A stretch of DNA of 64,000 nucleotides, taken from assembly GCA_017533825.1 (NCBI GenBank), contig JAFWIE010000040.1, positions 1 through 64,000 of the forward strand. Direction: 5' to 3'. This DNA is from Atopobiaceae bacterium. Its GTDB lineage: Bacteria > Actinomycetota > Coriobacteriia > Coriobacteriales > Atopobiaceae. The notes under the pieces were generated by a model. It was not told the DNA's origin. It worked only from the letters and a program-made list of their open reading frames with translations, and ran no database searches. Made by a program: the position numbers and the translations under genes. Positions within the stretch are counted from its first letter, which is position 1; every line of letters starts with the position of its first letter. This document shows positions 17,316 to 25,856 of this stretch, piece by piece.

Positions 17316-18809
17316 ATGAGCGACACCAATACCAACGCGGCCGTTCGCGTGCGCTTTGCGCCCTCCCCCACGGGTAAGCTCCACGTGGGCGGAGCACGCA
17401 CCGCCATATACAACTGGGCGTTCGCACGCGCCAACGGTGGCACTTTCGTACTGCGCATCGACGATACCGACCCGACCCGCTCGACGGAGGAGAATACGCA
17501 GATCATCCTCAGGGCGATGCGCTGGCTCGGCCTCGACTGGGACGAGGGCCCCGAAGTCGGCGGGCAGTTCGGTCCGTACTTCCAGACGGAGCGCATGGAC
17601 ATCTACCGCGAGGCTGCCGAGCGTCTCGTTGCCGAGGGACATGCATACTACTGCTTCTGCAGTCCCGAGCAACTCGCAGCCGACCGCGAGGCTGCCAAGG
17701 AGCGCGGCGACTCCTTCCAGGGCTACCAGCGCACGTGTCGGGGCATCGACCCCGAGGTGGCGCAGGCGCGCGTGGCCGCCGGCGAACCGCACACCATCCG
17801 CATTAAGGTCCCCGAGGACCGTGGTGACGTCGTGGTCCGCGATGCCGTGCATGGCGAGGTCGTCTTTAACGCACGCGAGCTCGACGACTTCATCATCTTC
17901 CGCTCCGACGGCACCCCCACGTACAACTTCGCCACCGTCGTCGACGACGCCGAGATGGGCATCACCCACATCATCCGTGGCGACGACCACCTTTCCAATA
18001 CACCACGCCAGGTCATCGTGTACGAAGCACTTGGCGCACCGACGCCTATCTTCGCGCACATCTCGATGATCCTCGGTTCCGATGGCAAGAAGCTCTCCAA
18101 GCGCCACGGGGCGACGAGCGTCGAGGAATACCGCGACGCCGGATATCTCTCCGACGCATTCGTGAACTACCTCGCCCTGCTGGGCTGGGCACCTGATGGG
18201 GAAAGCACCGTCATCTCACGCGAGCGCCTCGCGCGCGAGTTCTCACTTGACCACGTGAGCAAGAACCCCGCCATCATGGACCCCAAGAAGCTCGACTTCA
18301 TCAACGCCGAATACCTTCACGCCATGGACGACGCGGGCTTCGCGCATGACGTCCTGCTTCCCCAACTCAACGCCGCCGGCCTCGATGATGGCACCCAGCA
18401 TGACGAAAGCTGGTACCTCATGGCTTCGGCCGCCTTCAAGCCTCGCTGCACGCTCTCGAGCGACGTGGTGGCGCAGGCACGCTACCTGTATACGCCAGAC
18501 GACGAGCTCGTCTACGACGAGAAGGCGACCAAGCGCTGGCTGGCCAAGCAAGGCGCCCGCGCGGCCCTCGAGGCAGCTTCCGAGGCACTCGCCAAGCTTG
18601 ACGAAGCGTCTTGGGGGCCCGCCGCGATCGAGGAGGCCCTTGAGCCGCTCCCCGAGCAGCTCGGAATGGGCAAGGGCAAGGTATTCCAGCCCATCCGCGT
18701 CGCCTGCGTTGGCGGGGCCGCATCTCCTGGCATCGGCGAGACGCTCGCCCTCCTGGCTCGCGCACACACGCTTGCCCGCATCGAGCGCGCGAAGGAGCTT
18801 GCCCAGTAG
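17316..18809 (+). CDS. gltX: Glutamyl-tRNA synthetase
   Basis: The 497-aa class I synthetase ligates glutamate to tRNA-Glu. It has the HIGH-like motif in PSPTGKLHVGGARTA, the RIDDTDPTR block and the KMSKS-like KKLSKRHGATSV. The C-terminal anticodon-binding helical domain ends in LARIERAKELAQ. Its length is normal. The ATG at 17316 follows GAGAGGAA; an upstream in-frame GTG at 17292 lacks a site. No T-box leader was found. A very long palindrome lies 50 nt after the stop and probably ends transcription. Both identical tRNA-Glu genes of this window would be its substrates. Confidence 0.94.
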   Translation: MSDTNTNAAVRVRFAPSPTGKLHVGGARTAIYNWAFARANGGTFVLRIDDTDPTRSTEENTQIILRAMRWLGLDWDEGPEVGGQFGPYFQTERMDIYREAAERLVAEGHAYYCFCSPEQLAADREAAKERGDSFQGYQRTCRGIDPEVAQARVAAGEPHTIRIKVPEDRGDVVVRDAVHGEVVFNARELDDFIIFRSDGTPTYNFATVVDDAEMGITHIIRGDDHLSNTPRQVIVYEALGAPTPIFAHISMILGSDGKKLSKRHGATSVEEYRDAGYLSDAFVNYLALLGWAPDGESTVISRERLAREFSLDHVSKNPAIMDPKKLDFINAEYLHAMDDAGFAHDVLLPQLNAAGLDDGTQHDESWYLMASAAFKPRCTLSSDVVAQARYLYTPDDELVYDEKATKRWLAKQGARAALEAASEALAKLDEASWGPAAIEEALEPLPEQLGMGKGKVFQPIRVACVGGAASPGIGETLALLARAHTLARIERAKELAQ

Positions 18810-18860
18810 CGAACGCAGCGTCTGGGAAATGCGCCCGCAAGGCATCACAAGCGAGGTGCA

Positions 18861-18921
18861 TTTTACGAAAGGGGTGACCCCCAGGTGAGATCTTCACCTG
18901 GGGGTCACCCCTTTCGTAAAA
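18861..18921. terminator. Perfect 28-bp stem palindrome between gltX and the flippase gene
   Basis: Arm 18861-18888 is exactly complementary to 18894-18921 with a 5-nt loop (GATCT). The outer ends are TTTTACGAAA and TTTCGTAAAA, so each strand carries a T-run after the stem. That makes it an efficient bidirectional terminator for the convergent gltX and flippase genes. Its length and perfection are unusual. Confidence 0.75.
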
Positions 18922-18935
18922 CCATTGAGAAGTGA

Positions 18936-20189
18936 CTACTTCTTCTTTGGGTGGACGGTCGCCGTGCCAGATCCGCCATGTCCATGGCCACGGTGCCCAT
19001 GTGTGGGGTCCGCCATCTTGCCACGGTGCAGCTTGTGCTTGACGCGCTGGACGCGCTGATACAAGCTCATGGAACGATTGCGGGAGCGCAGCCCCAGCAG
19101 CGGTACCGAGAGGAGCGTTGGGCCAAAGAACGTCACCAGACGCCACACAATGAATCCCGCGCTCGCGGCTTCGCCAAACATCCCACCGTAGAACATGAAG
19201 AAGCTGCCCTCGGCGCCGCCAGTACCGCCAGGCAGTGGTACGGCCGTCGAAACCATCTGCACCATGGAGCCGGCAGCGAGGCAATTCAGGAAATCCGCCT
19301 CAATACCGAACGCATGCAGCACGAACCACGGAATCATGTAGAAGCTCGCCAGCTGTGCCATCGTCACCAGCAAGGTGAGTCCCATGGACGGAAGGTCCTT
19401 GGCAGCAGTCATGAAGGCGTCGGAGAACTCCATCACCTGCACGTTGACCATCTCGTTCCACTTCTCGGTGTTCTTGAGCCAGCCGCGATTCGTGAGGAAG
19501 CCGATAAGGCCATTGCCCACACGCATGACGAAGTTGGGGCACAGGCAGATGACGAAGAGCCCCGCCAACTCCAAGAAGTGAACGCCAAAGACGATGACGT
19601 TGATCATCACGATATCGCCGTACGTCTCGAAGAAGAAGCCCAGCTTCGCGGCGAGCATAATGGCAGCAAAGAGCACCACGCCAAACTGGAACATGATAAA
19701 GCGCGTGAACTGCGTGGCCGATGCCTCGCCCACGTCGAGGCCGGTCCTCGTGAGACGCACGATCTGGGACGGCACCGCGCCGGCCATCATGGGCGTAAGG
19801 TTGCCAAAGAAGATGCCGCTCGCCTCCACACTCATGAGGTCGCGGATGCCCACGGGAGAGTCGTGGTCTATGTAAACGGCGATGGCATACGCGATGACGC
19901 CAAAGATGAAGTACGAGACGAAACACATGCATGCGAGCGCGACCCATCCCAGGTCCACGCTCCCAAGGGCGCTTACGAACTCGCCCATCTGGCCGGATAC
20001 CACCAGGAAGACGAGATACGCAACGACGACGACACCCAGAAAGATCGCGCCACGCGCCGCTTGTAACCGACTTTCGCCCTCGTCATCTGTTGGCTGCCGC
20101 TTCATCTTGCCGGTGTTGCCACCCACATTGAGCTTCACACTCGCCGAAGAGCGCTGCTTGGGCTCCTTGGGACCTGTAGCTTCTGCCAT
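18936..20189 (-). CDS. LPG-synthase-type flippase-like membrane protein (UPF0104 family)
   Basis: The 417-aa protein resembles the lysylphosphatidylglycerol synthase transmembrane region family. Several hydrophobic segments are visible (for example GAIFLGVVVVAYLVFLVV and VALACMCFVSYFIFGV). The family's PLPGGTGGAEGSFF sequence occurs near the C-terminal third, with GNLTPMMAGAVPSQIVRLTR earlier. Such proteins flip or transfer lipids, but no catalytic synthetase domain is attached, so a flippase-like role is likely. The tail is His/Gly-rich and ends in PKKK, a possible metal-binding or basic patch. The N-terminal 40 residues are soluble and Lys/Gln-rich. A GAGGAG site precedes the ATG. It is divergent from the glutamate-cysteine ligase gene. 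Confidence 0.8.
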   Translation of the reverse strand: MAEATGPKEPKQRSSASVKLNVGGNTGKMKRQPTDDEGESRLQAARGAIFLGVVVVAYLVFLVVSGQMGEFVSALGSVDLGWVALACMCFVSYFIFGVIAYAIAVYIDHDSPVGIRDLMSVEASGIFFGNLTPMMAGAVPSQIVRLTRTGLDVGEASATQFTRFIMFQFGVVLFAAIMLAAKLGFFFETYGDIVMINVIVFGVHFLELAGLFVICLCPNFVMRVGNGLIGFLTNRGWLKNTEKWNEMVNVQVMEFSDAFMTAAKDLPSMGLTLLVTMAQLASFYMIPWFVLHAFGIEADFLNCLAAGSMVQMVSTAVPLPGGTGGAEGSFFMFYGGMFGEAASAGFIVWRLVTFFGPTLLSVPLLGLRSRNRSMSLYQRVQRVKHKLHRGKMADPTHGHRGHGHGGSGTATVHPKKK

Positions 20190-20347
20190 AACACTCCTCG
20201 CTCATGTCTTAACAGGGGAAACTCTTGTATTGTGAACGAATTCCCACCTCGAATGCACTACTATATTATGCCCATGAGGTGCATGTGCGTGACTAAAAAC
20301 CCTGCCCGTGCACGCCTATAACACAGACATGAGGAGGCTTGAGGCGC

Positions 20348-21727
20348 ATGCAGCCCGACCAGACGGATCAGACGACCGATCGCTTGGAAGACTCCGAGGC
20401 CACGTATAGGCACAACCACAAGACCTTGCTCTCCGTACTGAGCGGCGGTCGTCGGCCTAATTCGTTCACGTCGGAGTCCGGAGAGGTGAGCATCAGGCTC
20501 GAACGAATCCTCGTGGACCGTACGAAGGATACCTTCGTCACCTTCGACGGGGAGTTTGGTATCGAATCGGTGCTCAAGCGCCTGCATGACTACCTTCCCG
20601 CGTTCGTCGCCGAGAACGCAGAGGGTCGTCTCGTGGGTCTTACGGGGTCGCTGGTGTCTCCACGCGGTGTCATCGTGCCCACACACGTAACGCTCGAGGC
20701 AGGTGGCCAGTTCGTGTATGAGGTGGGACCCTGCCCGCACATGGCAGAGCTGCTTCAGGCCATCGAACACGTGGACCGACAGCTGCACGTCGCGACGCGG
20801 TCGCTCGATTGCGACTACGAGCTTCTCGCGGAAGGCTACAATCCCTATGTGCAATCCGCGCTCGACGTCCCACTCGTCCCGCGGACCCGTTGGACCTTGC
20901 TCAACGCATACCTCGCACAAACTGGTCGGTATGCACGCGACATGATGCGCTGCTCGTGCGCGACGAGGGTCACCATCGACTACGCACGTGGTCGCGTCGG
21001 CCTCGAGACATACCGCCTTGCCGTTGCGCTCTCCCCCATCTTCATGTTCCTCACCGACAACGTGCGCAGCTTCCGAGGTACCGGCGCTCGTCGCTGTCCT
21101 TCGATGACGCGCTCCCTCATCTGGGAAGACGTCGACCCAAAGCGCTGCGGTGTGGTACCGGGAACCTTCTCAGACTGGTTTAGCGCACAACGGTACCTCG
21201 AATGGCTGGAGCAGACGCAGCCCATCCAGTTCACCGACTCCCTCGGGGCGACAACGTCCACAGGCAAGCGCACCATCCGCGAATTGATGGGTGATCGCAT
21301 CCTCTCTGCAACTGAGGCACTTGGCCTCTTCAATTCCGTGTATCCCAACGTACGCCTCTCGCGTCGCATGGAGTTCCTGCAGGCCGATGCGCTGCGCCCC
21401 CGCATGGCCGTTGGTTACGCCTGCTTCATCAAGGGAATCTTCTGCAATGCCCTCGCATTCGACAGTGCCACAGACCTCATCGGCCAGCTGAGCGAGGATG
21501 ACGTTGCGCTCGCGACGTACGAGCTGCGCGTACGCGGTTGGGATGCCGTCATATACGGACGACCGATTTCGGTACTGGTGGAGAGCCTTCTCACCATCTC
21601 GCGCAACGGCCTCACCGACCCGGAGGAGCTTGGCTTGCTCGACGAGATCGCCGAGCTCTGGGACTTTGGCATGGTGCCACGAGATGCCTTTGTCCGCCAG
21701 GAAGAGAAAGCCGATCATGGCTGGTAG
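20348..21727 (+). CDS. Glutamate-cysteine ligase family protein (GCS2 / plant type)
   Basis: The 459-aa product matches the GCS2/plant-type glutamate-cysteine ligase family, which makes gamma-glutamylcysteine from glutamate and cysteine with ATP. Recognisable patterns are YNPYVQSALDVPLVPRTRW, then YARDMMRCSCATRVTIDY, and IFMFLTDN near the substrate site, with GIFCNALAFD later. The TTG upstream at 20339 abuts GAGGAGG, so the ATG at 20348 with 10-nt spacing is preferred. It is followed after 6 nt by tcdA and then by a histidine-kinase-like gene, probably one operon. No glutathione synthetase is adjacent, so the final thiol is not shown. Confidence 0.8.
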   Translation: MQPDQTDQTTDRLEDSEATYRHNHKTLLSVLSGGRRPNSFTSESGEVSIRLERILVDRTKDTFVTFDGEFGIESVLKRLHDYLPAFVAENAEGRLVGLTGSLVSPRGVIVPTHVTLEAGGQFVYEVGPCPHMAELLQAIEHVDRQLHVATRSLDCDYELLAEGYNPYVQSALDVPLVPRTRWTLLNAYLAQTGRYARDMMRCSCATRVTIDYARGRVGLETYRLAVALSPIFMFLTDNVRSFRGTGARRCPSMTRSLIWEDVDPKRCGVVPGTFSDWFSAQRYLEWLEQTQPIQFTDSLGATTSTGKRTIRELMGDRILSATEALGLFNSVYPNVRLSRRMEFLQADALRPRMAVGYACFIKGIFCNALAFDSATDLIGQLSEDDVALATYELRVRGWDAVIYGRPISVLVESLLTISRNGLTDPEELGLLDEIAELWDFGMVPRDAFVRQEEKADHGW

Positions 21728-21733
21728 TGCGTG

Positions 21734-22489
21734 ATGCCGGGGCCATTCTCACGCACGCAACTGCTGCTTGGCAAGAACAGCATGAATCGTCTCCGCGACG
21801 CTCGCGTCATCGTCTTTGGCGTGGGTGGCGTAGGTGGTTACGCAATCGAGGCCTTGGCACGGGCGGGTGTCGGCCACCTCGAGGTCGTTGACAACGACGA
21901 CATCAGCGTCACCAACGTCAATCGGCAGATTATCGCCACCATGGAGACGGTGGGACTACCCAAGGTCGATGTCATGCGCAAGCGCATCCTGCAGATCAAC
22001 CCTGCCTGCGAGGTCATCACCCACAGTTGCTTCTTCCTCCCGTCAACCGCATCGCGCTTCGATTTCTCGCGCTATGACTACGTGCTCGATGCCGTCGACA
22101 CACTTACGGCAAAGCTTCAGCTCGTAAAGAGAGCCAAAGACGCGCAGACGCCCATCATCTCGTGCATGGGAACCGCCAACAAGCTCGACCCAAGCGCGCT
22201 GCGTGTCGCCAGCATCTACGAAACAAGCATCTGTCCGCTCGCGCGCGTGATGCGCAAGGAGGCACGCAAGCGTCGCTTGGGCGACTTCAAGGTTGTCTAC
22301 TCAACCGAACCGGCACTTGTCCCCCAGCCCGACGAAGAGACGTACGAGCCGATTCCCGAGGGATCAAGCCGTCGCAGCCTGCCTGGTTCCGCACCGTTCG
22401 TCCCACCTGCTGCCGGCCTCCTTATGGCCTCAGAGGTGGTGAGGGACCTCATCGCGGACCACGTCACCCAAGCTCCCGCACGCGACTGA
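21734..22489 (+). CDS. tcdA: tRNA threonylcarbamoyladenosine dehydratase (ThiF/E1-like)
   Basis: The 251-aa protein catalyses ATP-dependent cyclisation of t6A to ct6A at tRNA position 37 in family members. It has the E1-like Rossmann motif VIFGVGGVGGYAIEAL, VDNDDISVTNVNRQI, the ATP/adenylation block and the active-site cysteine region in TSICPLARVMRKEARKR, with the CsdL-type EPIPEGSSRRSLPGSAPFVP ending. It starts at the ATG at 21734 (GTG one codon upstream) with no strong ribosome-binding site. It lies only 6 nt after the glutamate-cysteine ligase gene, so translation is likely coupled. The tail VVRDLIADHVTQAP is family-like. Confidence 0.88.
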   Translation: MPGPFSRTQLLLGKNSMNRLRDARVIVFGVGGVGGYAIEALARAGVGHLEVVDNDDISVTNVNRQIIATMETVGLPKVDVMRKRILQINPACEVITHSCFFLPSTASRFDFSRYDYVLDAVDTLTAKLQLVKRAKDAQTPIISCMGTANKLDPSALRVASIYETSICPLARVMRKEARKRRLGDFKVVYSTEPALVPQPDEETYEPIPEGSSRRSLPGSAPFVPPAAGLLMASEVVRDLIADHVTQAPARD

Positions 22490-22502
22490 GGAGGCTGCCC
22501 AC

Positions 22503-23816
22503 ATGTACGGAGTACGAGGACTAAACGTTTCCATAGAGCTGTGGAGCGCTGCCTTCTGCATCGTGGGCATCATCTCGGTACTCTTCCTTACGCGCGCGGA
22601 GTCACGATACCGTACTCTCTTCATCGCCGCTTTCTCCGAGGACCTTCTCTGTGCAGGAGGCGATGCAATCGCCGGCATCTTCCGCGGCGCATCCGGCTCG
22701 CTCGCATGGGCCGCCACGCATGTGGGCAACTTCTTCTCGTTCATAAACGCCTTCATGCTCGTCGCCACCAGCACGCTCTATCTGTGCGCGCGCATCAAGG
22801 ATGAGGGTGGCACCATTGGAGCCACGTGGCCGAACGTCGTAGAGTCGGTTGCGACCCTCATGTGCATCCTCACTGCGACGGGGCTGTTCTACCGCATCGA
22901 CGAGAATAACCTCTATCACAGGGAGAACCTCTACTGGCTCATGCATGCCTTCATCGCTGGTGTCAGTCTCATCAATGCCATCATCATCTTCTCGAACAGA
23001 GGAAAGCTGAGGCCAAGCACGAGAGGCTTCCTGTTGCTCTATACATTGCTGCCATTTGTCGCCTCGCTCTTTCAGGCATTCATCTATGGCCTCAACTTCA
23101 GCATAATCGCATGTACGATAGGACTCATGGCTGCGTTAATCGAGCTGCAGGCATACTCTGCCAGCGCCCTCTTGCAAAGAACCGAGGAACTCGCGCAATC
23201 GCAGCTGCAGCTCTCGGAAAGTCGCGTCACGGCCTTCGTATCCCTTGTGCAACCGCAATTCCTCTTCGAGACGCTTGATGCCATACGCGACCTCTGCGAC
23301 ACCGACACAACGCGGACCAAACAGGCCCTCGACTCCTTCTCCTCACTCCTACACGCGAACCTGGATTCCCTCGCATCGGATATGCTCATACCCGTCACGG
23401 AGGAGCTCGACCATGCGCGCACGTATTTGGAGCTCGTCGAGCTAGCACATGAAGGGCGCATACGGTTCCGAATCATCGAGCCTGCGCAGGATTTCTCCGT
23501 GCCGCCGCTCACGGTGCAAATGCTCGTTGAGCATGCCGTCACCTACAGCCTCGCTCCAAAGGATGCGCCCGGCACCATAACTGTGTGTACGGGGGAGGCA
23601 CTACAAGAGTACTGGGTAAGCGTCGTAGACGAAGGTATCGGCTTCGATGTCGCACAGTCCGATGACGTCACGCATGCGGGCCTCCGCAACTCACGCACAC
23701 GCCTGGCACAGATGTGTGGTGGCTCGCTCGACGTCACCAGCTCACCGACAAGCGGTACGACGGTCTTGATGCACATCCCCAAACACCGCAATGACCACGA
23801 AGGCGAGCTTCTCTAA
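22503..23816 (+). CDS. LytS-type membrane sensor protein with degenerate kinase domain
   Basis: The 437-aa protein has six or seven hydrophobic helices in its first 190 residues, then a His_kinase (LytS/YehU) region and a HATPase_c domain. In active members the phospho-acceptor block reads LQPHFLFNTL; here it is VQPQFLFETL, so the phospho-acceptor His is replaced by Gln252. In HATPase_c the N-box VENAIKHG-like segment reads VEHAVTYSL, where the Asn is missing, while DEGIGFD and GLRNSRTRL are partly kept. This predicts loss of autophosphorylation. It may act as a pseudokinase or signal-binding protein. It follows tcdA by 13 nt with a GGAGG site. No response regulator is adjacent. Confidence 0.75.
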   Translation: MYGVRGLNVSIELWSAAFCIVGIISVLFLTRAESRYRTLFIAAFSEDLLCAGGDAIAGIFRGASGSLAWAATHVGNFFSFINAFMLVATSTLYLCARIKDEGGTIGATWPNVVESVATLMCILTATGLFYRIDENNLYHRENLYWLMHAFIAGVSLINAIIIFSNRGKLRPSTRGFLLLYTLLPFVASLFQAFIYGLNFSIIACTIGLMAALIELQAYSASALLQRTEELAQSQLQLSESRVTAFVSLVQPQFLFETLDAIRDLCDTDTTRTKQALDSFSSLLHANLDSLASDMLIPVTEELDHARTYLELVELAHEGRIRFRIIEPAQDFSVPPLTVQMLVEHAVTYSLAPKDAPGTITVCTGEALQEYWVSVVDEGIGFDVAQSDDVTHAGLRNSRTRLAQMCGGSLDVTSSPTSGTTVLMHIPKHRNDHEGELL

Positions 23817-23856
23817 GCGAAGGGCAAGCTCGCCGAAACCACGCGCGCTCAAAAAG

Positions 23857-23887
23857 CGGCCCGTGAGGAACGATTCCTCACGGGCCG
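23857..23887. terminator. Intrinsic terminator hairpin
   Basis: A perfect 14-bp stem (23857-23870 with 23874-23887, loop CGA) sits between two convergent genes. On the minus strand a run of T (complement of AAAAA at 23851-23855) follows, so it ends the DPBB gene transcript. The plus strand has no T-run. Confidence 0.75.
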
Positions 23888-23907
23888 TCGCCTTTGGCTC
23901 CTCGCGC

Positions 23908-24882
23908 TTACACGAACCGATACGAGACGTCTCGCCTGCCCCAGTCGTCTGAGGTCGGCTGGCCAAACTCCTCGAAGACTCCCGGATTGATGATGATTCC
24001 GGTAGAACCAGAGCCGTAGTATCCGCAGTCAACGACCTGAGCCGTGACGGTTATGCCGTTGTACTCAACCTCAACGTAATCGCCGAAGTGCGCCCACGGA
24101 TACGAAGACTTGTCGAGACCCACCTGTGGAACGTCGTCATCCCAATTGATGTCGGACGCCGTTCCCGTGCCATTCTCGGGAACTGAAGTCGCGCACGCCT
24201 CCGAAGAAATCCAGCCTGAGGACTGATCGTACAAGGGCGTCTTGAGCCTTGAGCTCGAGCTGGCACCGGAGCCAGATCCTGAAGCATCGTAGTCGCCCGA
24301 TGAATACGACCCCGCAGACGAGGTGCCGTCACCAGACGAGCTGTTTCCAGAACCATCGGCAGAACTCGACGAATCGGAGACAGCAGTGCCATCAGCGCTC
24401 GATCCCGACGTGCCCTGCTCTCCCTGTCCCGCGCCTTGCGCGTTACCGGCCGCATCGCCATCCCTTAGGGCATTGCCCATAGGTGCGGACGTGCCGTTCG
24501 TCCCATTCGTGCCGTTCGTCGAAGTCGTATTGCCGTCTTTGGTTGTCGCGGTCGTCTTCTCGCCGTTTGTCGTATTGTTCTCGTTCTTTGCGTCGGCTGC
24601 GTCTTTCCCGTCGGTCGTTGTCGTGCCTTCCGGCGTGGTGCTCGCGTTGCCGTCCTTCTGCCCGGTCGCGTTCGTGGCGTCCGCATCCTTCGCATCCTTT
24701 GATGCGGTCCCGTCCGTAGCAACCTGCGTAGTCGTCCCCGGCTGATTGCTCGTGCTAGGATGCATTACCGCAAACGCAATCGCAGCAGCCACCGCCACAC
24801 CCACGACGGCCAAGACCGCCATAGGCAGGATCGATCGCGAGGACTCCCCGTCACGCATTGGTCTCCTCATGTGTTCTGACAT
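23908..24882 (-). CDS. Membrane-anchored cell-surface protein with C-terminal double-psi beta-barrel
   Basis: The 324-aa protein has a basic N-terminus and one hydrophobic segment (about residues 19-42, ILPMAVLAVVGVAVAAAIAFAV). About 190 residues of Thr/Asn/Asp/Ser/Gly low-complexity linker follow, including an NGTNGTNGT repeat. The last 80-90 residues form a compact domain, EYNGITVTAQVVDCGYYG...GIIINPGVFEEFG, resembling the RlpA-like/expansin double-psi barrel that binds or cleaves peptidoglycan glycans. The start at 24882 follows GGGAGGTG, and the upstream frame is not needed. It is likely a wall-facing protein. It has no sorting signal, so it would be held by the membrane anchor. Confidence 0.7.
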   Translation of the reverse strand: MSEHMRRPMRDGESSRSILPMAVLAVVGVAVAAAIAFAVMHPSTSNQPGTTTQVATDGTASKDAKDADATNATGQKDGNASTTPEGTTTTDGKDAADAKNENNTTNGEKTTATTKDGNTTSTNGTNGTNGTSAPMGNALRDGDAAGNAQGAGQGEQGTSGSSADGTAVSDSSSSADGSGNSSSGDGTSSAGSYSSGDYDASGSGSGASSSSRLKTPLYDQSSGWISSEACATSVPENGTGTASDINWDDDVPQVGLDKSSYPWAHFGDYVEVEYNGITVTAQVVDCGYYGSGSTGIIINPGVFEEFGQPTSDDWGRRDVSYRFV

Positions 24883-25047
24883 GTAAAACACCTCCCAAAC
24901 GATGACTGAGCAATAATCGTAAACCAACATTGGCGTGTGCGCGCCGATTCGACAATTCTCTCACGCCAAATGCACCCCATGAGGCCATGCCAAAACGCCC
25001 TGAAGGCCGTCCAAGCATGTGTCGCTTGAACAGCTACACCCAGAGTG

Positions 25048-25083
25048 CAGAAGGGGCTGAGCTACATGGCTCAACCCCTTCTG
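25048..25083. terminator. 15-bp hairpin downstream of the Nif11-like gene
   Basis: Arm 25048-25062 pairs with 25069-25083 with one G-U/mismatch and a 6-nt loop. It lies 89 nt after the stop of the minus-strand Nif11-like gene. No T-run follows on the minus strand, so its terminator role is uncertain and it may be a palindromic repeat. Confidence 0.45.
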
Positions 25084-25171
25084 TCTCACGGTCGCATTCC
25101 CAAACTCAGCTCAACGCTCGTCTTCTCCTGTCGTCCTGCCCGCTAGCTCAGCTTGCGTCTCACATCTCATC

Positions 25172-25435
25172 CTAGTGAAGGAACTGGTGTAAAGGTCCCT
25201 CGTAACCGCAGCTGTGGCAGTTGCCAGTTTTGCTGTTTTTATACACGCCAACGTCACGGCTCCCGCACTCGGGGCACCAATACTCGTCAATCCAGAAGTT
25301 GCCACCAGAGATGTCCTTGAGCTCCTCGTCTGTCAGCACATAGCCCTCCTCCTTGGCTATCTCTAGGATTTCCTCGGGACCCTTCACGCCGGCAATCTTG
25401 CTCTTCTGCTCGTCCGTCAGTTCGTTATACTTCAT
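25172..25435 (-). CDS. Orphan Nif11-type leader peptide with zinc-ribbon core
   Basis: The 87-aa product starts after AAGGAGGG with 5-nt spacing. The first 45 residues look like a Nif11-class bacteriocin leader: KIAGVKGPEEILEIAKEEGY, LTDEELKDISGG, with the double-Gly at residues 44-45. Nif11 leaders normally precede a variable peptide modified by RiPP enzymes and cleaved after GG. Here the core is NFWIDEYWCPECGSR followed by CHSCGYEG. Cys54, 57, 73 and 76 form a CxxC...CxxC zinc ribbon, which is not a typical modified core. No lanthipeptide, radical SAM or peptidase gene is within several kilobases. The stretch is AT-rich compared with its surroundings, suggesting transfer or atypical regulation. 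Confidence 0.7.
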   Translation of the reverse strand: MKYNELTDEQKSKIAGVKGPEEILEIAKEEGYVLTDEELKDISGGNFWIDEYWCPECGSRDVGVYKNSKTGNCHSCGYEGPLHQFLH

Positions 25436-25479
25436 CTTGCCCTCCTTGTTGATCATCCCGCGACCACATTCCCAATCCA

Positions 25480-25488
25480 AATATAGCA
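25480..25488 (-). promoter_or_regulatory. Extended -10-like element of the Nif11-like gene
   Basis: On the minus strand TGC-TATATT lies about 45 nt before the start codon, an extended -10 without a clear -35. The AT-rich flank supports a promoter, but this is inference from sequence only. Confidence 0.35.
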
Positions 25489-25699
25489 TATCACGCATAC
25501 ACCTTAGATCGAGCGTTGGTATGCAGACGGTATTCTGCATCCCTATAATTAATACGCATAAGCGGGCGCAATGGCTCAACATTCTCGTTAGAAAGTGAGG
25601 AATGCATGGGCCACGTTGACGGTTTTGCTCGTCGATGAGTTTGGCAAACCTGCAGGAACACCCCTGAGAAATGCCCTAGGATCCAGAGCCAAATGAAAA

Positions 25700-25720
25700 C
25701 AGGCTCCACATGGGAGCCTG
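25700..25720 (-). terminator. Intrinsic terminator of the first tRNA-Glu
   Basis: On the minus strand CAGGCTCC pairs with GGAGCCTG across CATGT/ACA and is followed by GTTTTCATTT. It lies 9 nt after the CCA end of the tRNA. Confidence 0.8.
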
Positions 25721-25728
25721 CGAAGTTT

Positions 25729-25805
25729 TGGTAGCCCGTACCAGATTCGAACTGGTGATCTCCGCCTTGAGAGGGCGGCGTCCTGAACCGCTAGACGAAC
25801 GGGCC
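25729..25805 (-). tRNA. tRNA-Glu (CTC), copy 1
   Basis: The cloverleaf folds on the minus strand, starting GGCCCGTTCGTCTAGC. The anticodon stem CCGCC/GGCGG encloses the 7-nt loop CTCTCAA, giving anticodon CTC for GAG codons. The T arm has TTCGAAT and CCA is encoded. The sequence is identical to the copy at 36479-36555. A terminator follows directly. Confidence 0.95.
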
Positions 25806-25856
25806 GTTGCTGGGGAACACTATAACGCGATGCCCGCGCCTATGCAAGAACTATTT

